Positions 7,464-13,531 of a DNA stretch of 15,787 bases are shown here, one piece after another. The notes under the pieces are model-generated. The model worked only from the letters and a program-made list of their open reading frames with translations, made no database searches and had not been told where the DNA came from. Numbering within the stretch: the stretch's first letter is position 1; every line of letters begins with the position of its first letter. The stretch comes from Chloroflexota bacterium (GTDB lineage: Bacteria; Chloroflexota; Limnocylindria; Limnocylindrales; CSP1-4): contig JACCYW010000057.1 of the NCBI GenBank assembly GCA_013696275.1, positions 1 through 15,787 on the forward strand. Reading direction: 5' to 3'. The translations under genes were made by a program, and so were the position numbers.

Positions 7464-7469
7464 ATGATA
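7464..7469 (-). promoter_or_regulatory. Candidate -10 box of the sulfotransferase/PIG-L operon
   Basis: TATCAT on the minus strand with 7 nt to the ATG at 7456. It is the best -10 match in the 69-nt divergent gap. No -35 is recognisable. Confidence 0.4.
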
Positions 7470-7492
7470 CGAGCGCGCTAGCTGTCCGTCGT

Positions 7493-7497
7493 GGAGG
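7493..7497 (+). promoter_or_regulatory. Shine-Dalgarno deciding the CaiB start
   Basis: GGAGG, 5 nt before ATG at 7503. It favours this ATG over the in-frame GTG at 7491, which overlaps the element. Confidence 0.65.
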
Positions 7498-7502
7498 CGA
7501 AG

Positions 7503-8789
7503 ATGAAGGGATCACCGCCGCGGGCAGGCCCGCTGGCCGGACTACGTGTGTGCGACCTCTCGACCGTCCTGGCCGGTCCGTACTGCACGATGCTGCTGGG
7601 GGACCTGGGCGCCGACGTCATCAAGGTCGAGCCACCCGACGGCGATCCGACCCGCCGCTATGGCCCGCCCTACGCCGGAACGCCCGAGCCGGGGGTGCGC
7701 TACGCGCAGGGTGATCCTCGGGGGAACCCGGGCTACCAGGGCGAGTCAGGCTATTTCCTGTCCGTGAACCGCAACAAGCGCGGGGTGGTGATCGATCTTG
7801 GAACGGCCAGCGGCCGCGCTGCACTGACCTCCATCCTGCGCGGTAGCGATGTCCTGGTCGAGAACTTCCGAGCCGGCGGGCTGGACCGCCTCGGCTTCGA
7901 CGACGCCCGACTTGCCCAGATAGATGCCCGGCTCATCCACCTGGCCATCACGGGCTATGGCACGACCGGGCCCGACGCTGCCAAACCGGGCTTCGACCTC
8001 ATCATCCAGGCCGCCTCGGGCCTGATGTCCATAACCGGCCAGCCTGACGATGAAGGGGGGAGGCCGACCAAGGTGGGCGTGGCGGTGACCGATATCGCGA
8101 CCGGGATGTTCGGCGCCGTGGCCATCCTGGCGGCACTGCGCGCACGCGATGGCGTGCCGGGCGTGCCGGGCACGGGCAGAGGCCAACGCATCGACATCAG
8201 CCTGCTGGAGTCGACTGTGGCGTGGCTCATCAATCAAGCCGCGAATCACCTCATCGGCGGGCTGGTGCCCGGTCGGATGGGCGATCGGCATCCCAACATC
8301 ACGCCCTACGAGACATTCCGTACGGCCGATGGCGAGCTAGCGGTGGCGGTCGGCTCGGAGCGCATCTGGGCTCGTTTCTGTGCAGCGCTGGGCCTCGACG
8401 AGCTGGTCGCCGATGCGCGGTTCGCGACGAACAGCGACCGAGTCGTGGAGCGGGAGTCGCTGAGGGCGATCGTCGAGCGGCGCTTCGCCCAACGTGGCTC
8501 CAGCGACTGGCTGGTGGAGCTCGCTCGGGCCGAGGTGCCGTGCAGCCCGGTACGAGATATGGCGGCCGTATTCGCCGATCCGCAGGTGCTTGCCCGGGAG
8601 ATGATCATCCCGGTCGACCACCCGACCGCCGGCCAGATCCAGCTCACGGGACTTCCCTTCAAGCTTGCGGCCACGCCAGGCGCTATCCATCGGCCACCGC
8701 CGCTGCTCGGCGAGCACACGCGGGAAGTCCTTGCGGAGCGTGGTCAACCTGACGCCGGTGAGGGTGAAGCCTCGCTTGAAGCGGGCTGA
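7503..8789 (+). CDS. CaiB/BaiF family (class III) CoA-transferase
   Basis: The 428-residue protein is a full-length family III CoA-transferase, a cytoplasmic enzyme that exchanges CoA between carboxylic acids. LAGLRVCDLSTVLAGPYCTM (11-30) and LGDLGADVIKVEPPDGD (32-48) form the typical N-terminal nucleotide region. VNRNKRGVVIDL (88-99) and LVENFRAGGLDRLG (118-131) follow. D165 in KPGFDLIIQAASGLM is the expected catalytic aspartate that forms the acyl and CoA intermediates. GQRIDISLLE and HPNITPYETF continue the family pattern. A short GVPGVPG stretch before TGRGQ is an unusual loop insertion. It stands alone, divergent from the sulfotransferase operon, so its acyl substrates cannot be guessed from context. 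Start at ATG 7503 rests on the GGAGG element; GTG at 7491 is the alternative. Confidence 0.93.
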   Translation: MKGSPPRAGPLAGLRVCDLSTVLAGPYCTMLLGDLGADVIKVEPPDGDPTRRYGPPYAGTPEPGVRYAQGDPRGNPGYQGESGYFLSVNRNKRGVVIDLGTASGRAALTSILRGSDVLVENFRAGGLDRLGFDDARLAQIDARLIHLAITGYGTTGPDAAKPGFDLIIQAASGLMSITGQPDDEGGRPTKVGVAVTDIATGMFGAVAILAALRARDGVPGVPGTGRGQRIDISLLESTVAWLINQAANHLIGGLVPGRMGDRHPNITPYETFRTADGELAVAVGSERIWARFCAALGLDELVADARFATNSDRVVERESLRAIVERRFAQRGSSDWLVELARAEVPCSPVRDMAAVFADPQVLAREMIIPVDHPTAGQIQLTGLPFKLAATPGAIHRPPPLLGEHTREVLAERGQPDAGEGEASLEAG

Positions 8790-8820
8790 CTCGATTTGTT
8801 TGGGGAGGGCAGCGCAGAGA

Positions 8821-8846
8821 CGGTGGCGCTGAGGGGCCCATCGGAC
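8821..8846 (+). repeat. Isolated copy of the intergenic repeat, matching 8991-9016
   Basis: This 26-bp stretch matches 8991-9016 at 24 of 26 positions. The shared start is CGGTGGCGCTGAGG and the shared end is a CCCATC-GAC core. Same orientation as the tandem copies. Confidence 0.75.
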
Positions 8847-8990
8847 GATGGCCACTCGGCGCGGAGTGGTCCTCACTGGTCTCTGGCCAAAGGGCATGTC
8901 AGAGCCATAGAGTGGCGCCGGCGACCACCCCTCGCGCCGGGTGCTCACCTGACGGCTCAGCTGGGATCACATGAGCCCTGCGAGCGTCTA

Positions 8991-9069
8991 CGGTGGCGCT
9001 GAGGTGCCCATCCGACACGAAGACTGAGGGGCTCAGCCGACACCAAGCTGACGGGCCCGTCCGACATGT
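8991..9069 (+). repeat. Three tandem degenerate 24-25 bp repeats, possible IS end remnant
   Basis: Units start at 8999, 9024 and 9048. Each has the form CTGAGGGGCCCATCCGACAC with a few changes, separated by 3-4 nt. Read on the minus strand each unit starts TGTCGG and ends CTCAG or GTCAG. Insertion sequences such as the IS21 family carry multiple short repeats of this layout at their termini. No transposase is present, so a solo end or remnant is inferred. Regulatory protein sites are another possibility. Confidence 0.6.
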
Positions 9070-9112
9070 ACATGACCCCCACGGCAGCGCGCCGCGTTCC
9101 CGGGCCGGGCTT

Positions 9113-9118
9113 TAGGCT
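9113..9118 (+). promoter_or_regulatory. Candidate -10 box upstream of the DUF202 gene
   Basis: TAGGCT followed by exactly 7 nt and a GTG at 9126 that opens a short ORF. Transcription from here would give a leader of about 35 nt before the DUF202 ATG. Confidence 0.35.
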
Positions 9119-9125
9119 GGTCAGC

Positions 9126-9167
9126 GTGAAGATCGGCCGGACGCGCAGGATGCGCTCGCATGGATGA
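9126..9167 (+). CDS. Possible leaderless mini-ORF overlapping the DUF202 start
   Basis: Thirteen codons beginning GTG (MKIGRTRRMRSHG) and ending TGA at 9165-9167, 8 nt overlapping the DUF202 start at 9160. TAGGCT lies 7 nt upstream. The weaker of three such cases, because DUF202 also has an AGGA element of its own. Confidence 0.22.
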   Translation: MKIGRTRRMRSHG

Positions 9168-9525
9168 AGGGGCGCCCATCACGGGTGCCGCCATCCGTGA
9201 TCACCTTGCCAACGAACGGACGCTGTTGTCGTGGCAGCGCACCGCGCTGACGGTCATCGGCCTGGGCTTCATCGTCGATCGCTTTGCGTTCGAGGCCGCC
9301 ACGGCTGGTACTGCCAGCATCGTCGGTCTTGGGGTCATCGTCCTCGGCGCGAGCATCGCGCTGCTGGGCGCTCGACGCTATGTGCGCACCGAACGGGAGA
9401 TCGACACGGCGTCGTATCGACCGTCCATCACGACCCACCTTGTACTGACTGGCGCTATCGTCGCCGCGGCGGTCCTGCTGGTCATCTATCTGCTGGTCGT
9501 CGGGGACTCGATCCCCGGGCCGTAA
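9160..9525 (+). CDS. DUF202 (YidH-like) small membrane protein
   Basis: The 121-residue protein matches DUF202, small inner-membrane proteins of unknown role. The diagnostic N-terminal segment RDHLANERTLLSWQRTALTV (13-32) is present. Three membrane segments are expected at about 29-45, 51-70 and 92-113, with a charged loop RRYVRTEREID between the second and third. The ATG at 9160 has AGGA (9147-9150) 9 nt upstream. The last 40 nt, including the stop, are antisense to the 3' end of the MMPL-lipoprotein gene, so the two transcripts converge. The gene stands alone on its strand between the CaiB gene and the convergent MMPL gene, and context gives no function. Confidence 0.88.
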   Translation: MDEGAPITGAAIRDHLANERTLLSWQRTALTVIGLGFIVDRFAFEAATAGTASIVGLGVIVLGASIALLGARRYVRTEREIDTASYRPSITTHLVLTGAIVAAAVLLVIYLLVVGDSIPGP

Positions 9526-12500
9526 CCGGTGAGCTCCACATACGCCTCGCCACTCACCGGCTGGCCGGCCCGCGTGGCCTCCACGATCTGTGATCCTTCC
9601 CAGTAGACGACGCCCGTGGTCGGCCGTGTGTCCAACTCCTGAGCCGCGACCGTCGGCCGCAGATCGATGATCATCGACTCTGCCGGCAACTCGATACGCC
9701 AACCGGCGGGGTAGGTCGCGCCGCTGGCTGGGGATGTCCAGTCGGCCGTCACCGCGACGGAGAACGCGTCCCTGGTCAGGTGCTCCGACACGCCGTCGGG
9801 CCGCACAAGGGTCCCGTAGACGAGCGGGTAGCCACCTGCCGTGTCGCGGACCAGGGAAAGCGTGAGGTCAGTGCCGTCATCCAGGTTGACCGCGAACCAG
9901 TCCCAGCCTCCTGCGCCGACCGCTACGAAGTCGCCCCACTGGTGGTCGAACCATGCTTGCCCCGTCACCCGCAGCTCGTTGCCGTCCAGCGTCAGCGTCC
10001 CGTCGGCCGCCATCTGGGTGCGCGAGTAGTAGTACGAGCCGCCGGCCGGTCCGAAGTCCACGTAGCCGTCCCGGTCGTGCAGTGCGACGGGCCGCTGGCC
10101 GTCGTCCAGGGCGAGCGATAGTCCGAACTCGGTGCCGTCAGGCGAGGCCACGGCATCGAGCTGATCACGACCATCGGCGCCGGTCATGGTCCACGGTCGG
10201 ACCTGCCCATCGGACAGGCCCGGCGCCGCGTCGCCTCGGATGGCCAGGTCGAAGCCGGCGCCCTCGACGCCGCCCTCGCCACCATCGCCTCCGGCCTGGT
10301 CCACCTGAGGACCGATCTCGCTCCGTTGGTCGTACAGGAAGCGGCCAGCCCCTTCGTCAGTGATGGCCAGGTGGGAGGCCCACGCGACCGGGAAACCGCC
10401 TCGCTCGGCCCGAAAGATGACGAATTCGAAGCCGAAGCTGCGACCGTCCGTTGCCCGCAGGTGGCCCGTGTGATACCACCACTCGGTCAGGCGCTGATGG
10501 GCTCCGTCGTCGGCCGGAACCACCACCGGACGGGGATCGGCCGCCCGGGTCGGCGCGACGGTGGGCACCGGCAGCGGCGGTGCCATGGCCGGCGGGTTGG
10601 CCAGGATGGCGCCGGATGGCGAACAGGCGGTCAGCAACAGACAGACGGCGAGAGCCAGCACCAGCGCCTGCAGGGCGGCGCCTTCGGCGACGGGCAACCG
10701 GGTCGAGACCCACCGGCGGAGGCGCGCCGGCAACCACCAGTTCCATTCCCCCAGCAGGCGCATCGTGGAGGGCACCAGGAGTGCCCGCACCACGGTCGCA
10801 TCCAGGGCCACGGCGATGGCCACCCCCAGGCCGACCGCCTTGATGAGCACGATCTCGGCGAAGGCGAAGGAACCCGCTACGACGACCACGATGAGCGCTG
10901 CCGAGGTGACGATGCGGCCACTCCGCTCGAGGCCTCGGGCGACAGCCTCACGATTGTCGCCGCTCACATCGTGGGCCTCCTTCATCCGACTCAGCAGGAA
11001 GACCTCGTAGTCCATCGAAAGCCCGAACAGGACGCAGAACAGGATCACCGGCAGCGTCGTCTCCACGAACCCCAGTGGCTGGAAGCCGAGGAGGGCCGAG
11101 AGATTGCCATCCTGGAAGATCCAGACCAGCGCCCCGAAGCTGGCCAGGATGGAGAGACCGTTCATGACCAGCGCCTTCAACGGCAGGACCACGGAGCGCA
11201 AGAGCGCGAAGAGGACCACGTAGGTCGACCCGAGGATGAAGAGTGCGCTGCGCGGGAAATCGGCCGCGATGCGGTCGACCACGTCCTTCACCTCGGCCGC
11301 CCCGCCTCCCACCTGCACCGAGATCCCGGCCGGCGGCGCCAGGGCCGAATCGGGATCGCGCATCTCCTCTACCAGGGCGCGCGCTTCGGGACGGTTGGGG
11401 CCATACCAGGTGACCACGGTCACTGCCGTCAGGTCGCCTCGCGTGGTGCGCACGAGCCGGTCGGCGATGTACCTGTCGCCCGGCCCACCCGGGCTGCCCA
11501 GGATGAGCTGGTACTGCTGCCGATCGAGCCTGCTGTCGATGTCGACGATGCTCTCGACCCGCGCCACGCGCGGGTCTGCCGCCAGCTCGCGCGTGTAGTC
11601 GTACAGCAGCCCGATGTTGTCTGCTTCGGTGACCGGGCCAGTGGTGCGAACGGCCAGCAGCAACGGCGCGAAGGCACCTTCCTGGAACTCCTCGACGATG
11701 AGGTCATAGGCCTGGCGCGATGGCACATCGGCGGGCAGGATGGTGGCATCGGGGGCATTGAAGCGTACGTGCAGGAACGGCAGCCCTAACACGACCAGCA
11801 GGCCGAGGGTCGGCACGAACACGCGCACCGGTCGCTCCATCACCCAGCGGGCGAGCCTCGCCCAGCCTCCCTCGCCCGAGGCGCTTGGCTGGCGGCGACC
11901 TGGCCGGCGGATGGCCAGAGCGTCGATGCGTGGGCCCGCGATGGCCAGCACGGCCGGCAGCAAGGTCACTGCCCCGGCCACCGCGAAAGCGACCACGATG
12001 GCACCGGCTATGCCGACCGACCGGAGCACCATGAAGTCGAAGAGCATCAGTCCGACCAGGCCCAGCAGCACCGTGATGCCCGAGAAGAAGGCCGCCCGCC
12101 CGGCCGTCGCCACGGTCATCGCGATGGCATCCTCGACCGACGCTCGATCCGTCCGTCCGTCGGCTGAGCGGCCGCCGCCACGCGCCGCCAACTCTTCCCG
12201 GAAGCGGCTGGACAGCAGCAGCGCGTAATCGACGCCCAGACCGAAGCCCAGGAGCGTCGCCAGGTTGAGTACGAAGATGCTCATCGGCGTGACCGAGGCG
12301 ACCAGGAAGATGGCGGCCAGCGCCACGAGCACCGCGATACCACCAGCGACGATGGGCACGCCAGCCGCGACGACGCTGCCGAAGACGAGGAGCAGGGCCA
12401 GGGCAGCCAGTGGCAGCGAGATGAACTCGCTACGTTGCAGATCACGTTCACTGACGGCTTGGATGTCGCCATAGAAGGCCGGTCCACCAGCGATGGCTGT

Positions 12501-12965
12501 TCGGATGCCCGGCACATCTACGATCGCTGCCTCGATGGGTCCTACCGCGTCGGGTGACGCGTCAGGTGGCAGATCCAGGGCCACGATGTGGTAGACGGTG
12601 CGACCGTCGGCGCTGACCTGCTCCGGTGCCAGCCGGTGGCTGAGGACGCCGGTGACGTGGTCTGCCGAAGGCACCCCCGCCAGGGCGGTGGCCACTGCCG
12701 ACTCGAAGGCGGCATCACCCGCCCGGGCATCTGCCTCCGAGCGGACGACGATGACCAGCGCTGAGGGCGGCAATCCGACCTCCGCCTCCAGGCTGTGGCG
12801 TGCCCGAGCAGCCTCCAGGTCGTCGAGCGAGAAACCGCCCGGGCGAAGCGCTCCCGCGACCTGTGGTGCGAGCGGCAGTGCCGCCAGGGCCAGCACGGCC
12901 CAGGCTGTGACGACCCACCAGCGATGGCGTGCGCAGCGCCGGCCGAGTCGCCCGAAGATCGTCAC
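9486..12965 (-). CDS. MMPL/RND transporter fused in frame to an AttH/CrtC-like lipoprotein domain
   Basis: The 1159 codons hold two modules. Residues 1-755 form a complete MMPL exporter: TM1 about 17-36, a porter loop, TM bundle 182-345, a second porter loop about 400-565 and TM bundle 572-733. The proton-relay motifs are GFGLGVDYALL (240-250, D246) and LFGLSMDYEVF (646-656, D652). RLLGEWNWWLP (736-746) is the usual MMPL end. A second hydrophobic segment (764-780) then ends in lipobox LTAC with C781, as in a lipoprotein signal peptide. Residues about 820-1150 form an AttH/CrtC lipocalin-like domain, with LTEWWYHTGHL (827-836) and WFDHQWGDF (1005-1013). The GTG start overlaps the osmC stop as GTGA. 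The protein may export lipid or another hydrophobic compound; AttH-type proteins are known beside exporters. Whether a mature fusion exists is unknown. Confidence 0.9.
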   Translation of the reverse strand: MTIFGRLGRRCARHRWWVVTAWAVLALAALPLAPQVAGALRPGGFSLDDLEAARARHSLEAEVGLPPSALVIVVRSEADARAGDAAFESAVATALAGVPSADHVTGVLSHRLAPEQVSADGRTVYHIVALDLPPDASPDAVGPIEAAIVDVPGIRTAIAGGPAFYGDIQAVSERDLQRSEFISLPLAALALLLVFGSVVAAGVPIVAGGIAVLVALAAIFLVASVTPMSIFVLNLATLLGFGLGVDYALLLSSRFREELAARGGGRSADGRTDRASVEDAIAMTVATAGRAAFFSGITVLLGLVGLMLFDFMVLRSVGIAGAIVVAFAVAGAVTLLPAVLAIAGPRIDALAIRRPGRRQPSASGEGGWARLARWVMERPVRVFVPTLGLLVVLGLPFLHVRFNAPDATILPADVPSRQAYDLIVEEFQEGAFAPLLLAVRTTGPVTEADNIGLLYDYTRELAADPRVARVESIVDIDSRLDRQQYQLILGSPGGPGDRYIADRLVRTTRGDLTAVTVVTWYGPNRPEARALVEEMRDPDSALAPPAGISVQVGGGAAEVKDVVDRIAADFPRSALFILGSTYVVLFALLRSVVLPLKALVMNGLSILASFGALVWIFQDGNLSALLGFQPLGFVETTLPVILFCVLFGLSMDYEVFLLSRMKEAHDVSGDNREAVARGLERSGRIVTSAALIVVVVAGSFAFAEIVLIKAVGLGVAIAVALDATVVRALLVPSTMRLLGEWNWWLPARLRRWVSTRLPVAEGAALQALVLALAVCLLLTACSPSGAILANPPAMAPPLPVPTVAPTRAADPRPVVVPADDGAHQRLTEWWYHTGHLRATDGRSFGFEFVIFRAERGGFPVAWASHLAITDEGAGRFLYDQRSEIGPQVDQAGGDGGEGGVEGAGFDLAIRGDAAPGLSDGQVRPWTMTGADGRDQLDAVASPDGTEFGLSLALDDGQRPVALHDRDGYVDFGPAGGSYYYSRTQMAADGTLTLDGNELRVTGQAWFDHQWGDFVAVGAGGWDWFAVNLDDGTDLTLSLVRDTAGGYPLVYGTLVRPDGVSEHLTRDAFSVAVTADWTSPASGATYPAGWRIELPAESMIIDLRPTVAAQELDTRPTTGVVYWEGSQIVEATRAGQPVSGEAYVELTGYGPGIESPTTSR

Positions 12966-13444
12966 CCGGCGCTGGAGCCGTCCGCTGCAGCCGCGGAGCC
13001 GTCCAAGGCACCGGCATCGCCAGCGATATCCACGGAGGAGACGACCTCTGCCACGCCGCGCAGAGTGGCGATGACCGAGCAGTAGCGATCACAGCTCAGC
13101 CGCACCGCGCGCTCCACGGCCGAACGCCGCAGACGCGCGCCCGCGACCACGAAGTGGACGGTGATGCGGCGATAGGCCCATGGCGGATCCGGATCCTGCT
13201 CGCCCTGGACGCGCACCTTGATGTCAGTGACGTCCTGTCGAGCCTTCCGCAGGATCTCCACGACATCCCAAAGCGAGCAGCTACCGACACTCGCCAGGAG
13301 TAGCTCGCTCGCGCTGAAGCCGGTCGGCGCGTGATCCGGATCGTCCGTGTGCGGCGCGTTGATGTCGATCGAGTGGCCCTGGTGGGTGCCGCTCGCGGTG
13401 AAGCGCTGCTGGGCACCGTCCCAGGCGATGTTGACGGTGCGCAC
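12962..13444 (-). CDS. OsmC/Ohr-like family protein
   Basis: The 160-residue product belongs to the OsmC family of cytoplasmic thiol-dependent hydroperoxide-detoxifying proteins. The fold pattern is recognisable: an N-terminal beta region, GFSASELLLASVGSCS with the first cysteine (C56), and SCDRYCSVIATL with C118 and C122, the latter in the position of the second catalytic cysteine. A role in peroxide reduction is family knowledge; many OsmC-like proteins have no proven substrate. The C-terminal 20 residues are Ala/Ser/Asp-rich and probably disordered. Start: GTG at 13444 is chosen because AGGAG lies 5 nt upstream; an in-frame ATG at 13462, with no Shine-Dalgarno, is the alternative and adds 6 residues. 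First gene of an operon with the MMPL fusion gene, joined by a GTGA overlap. Confidence 0.88.
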   Translation of the reverse strand: MRTVNIAWDGAQQRFTASGTHQGHSIDINAPHTDDPDHAPTGFSASELLLASVGSCSLWDVVEILRKARQDVTDIKVRVQGEQDPDPPWAYRRITVHFVVAGARLRRSAVERAVRLSCDRYCSVIATLRGVAEVVSSVDIAGDAGALDGSAAAADGSSAG

Positions 13445-13449
13445 GACTT

Positions 13450-13454
13450 CTCCT
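13450..13454 (-). promoter_or_regulatory. Shine-Dalgarno deciding the osmC-like start
   Basis: AGGAG on the minus strand, 5 nt before GTG at 13444. Confidence 0.55.
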
Positions 13455-13489
13455 GAGGGCATGGCCCCATGATGACCGGAGAAGGCCGG

Positions 13490-13506
13490 ACGTCACCTGC
13501 ACGTCA
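13490..13506. promoter_or_regulatory. Direct repeat ACGTCA x2, one helical turn apart (possible operator)
   Basis: ACGTCA at 13490-13495 and 13501-13506, 11 bp apart, in the 87-bp divergent gap between the osmC-like gene and the molybdenum enzyme. Two half-sites on one DNA face could bind a dimeric regulator of both genes. No regulator gene is adjacent. Confidence 0.25.
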
Positions 13507-13518
13507 TCGGTAGCGCCA

Positions 13519-13524
13519 TACGCT
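13519..13524 (+). promoter_or_regulatory. Candidate -10 box for leaderless molybdenum-enzyme mRNA
   Basis: TACGCT followed by exactly 7 nt and the ATG at 13532. The gene has no good Shine-Dalgarno, so a leaderless transcript fits. Confidence 0.4.
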
Positions 13525-13531
13525 GGGACTG

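Larger units (their letters stand above)
8790..9125. other. Intergenic region with repeats and small hairpins, no gene
   Basis: No credible coding sequence is seen in this stretch on either strand. It holds four related repeat copies (separate entries) and three perfect 6-bp inverted repeats. These are CCACTC/GAGTGG (8852-8857, 8864-8869), CCGGCG/CGCCGG (8918-8923, 8935-8940) and GGCTCA/TGAGCC (8954-8959, 8972-8977). None is followed by a T run, so none looks like a rho-independent terminator. The structure and repeats suggest debris of a mobile element. Confidence 0.5.

Noticed and set aside
8852..8977. Rho-independent terminator after CaiB
   Set aside because: The three hairpins have short 6-bp stems and none is followed by a T run.
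8991..9069. CRISPR array
   Set aside because: Units are degenerate and separated by only 3-4 nt, with no spacers and no cas genes.
10326..11789. Long plus-strand ORF (487 codons) opposite the MMPL gene
   Set aside because: It is antisense to a clear MMPL coding region, has low-complexity Arg/Gly/Gln/His-rich composition and no recognisable motif. It is a shadow of high-GC codon use.
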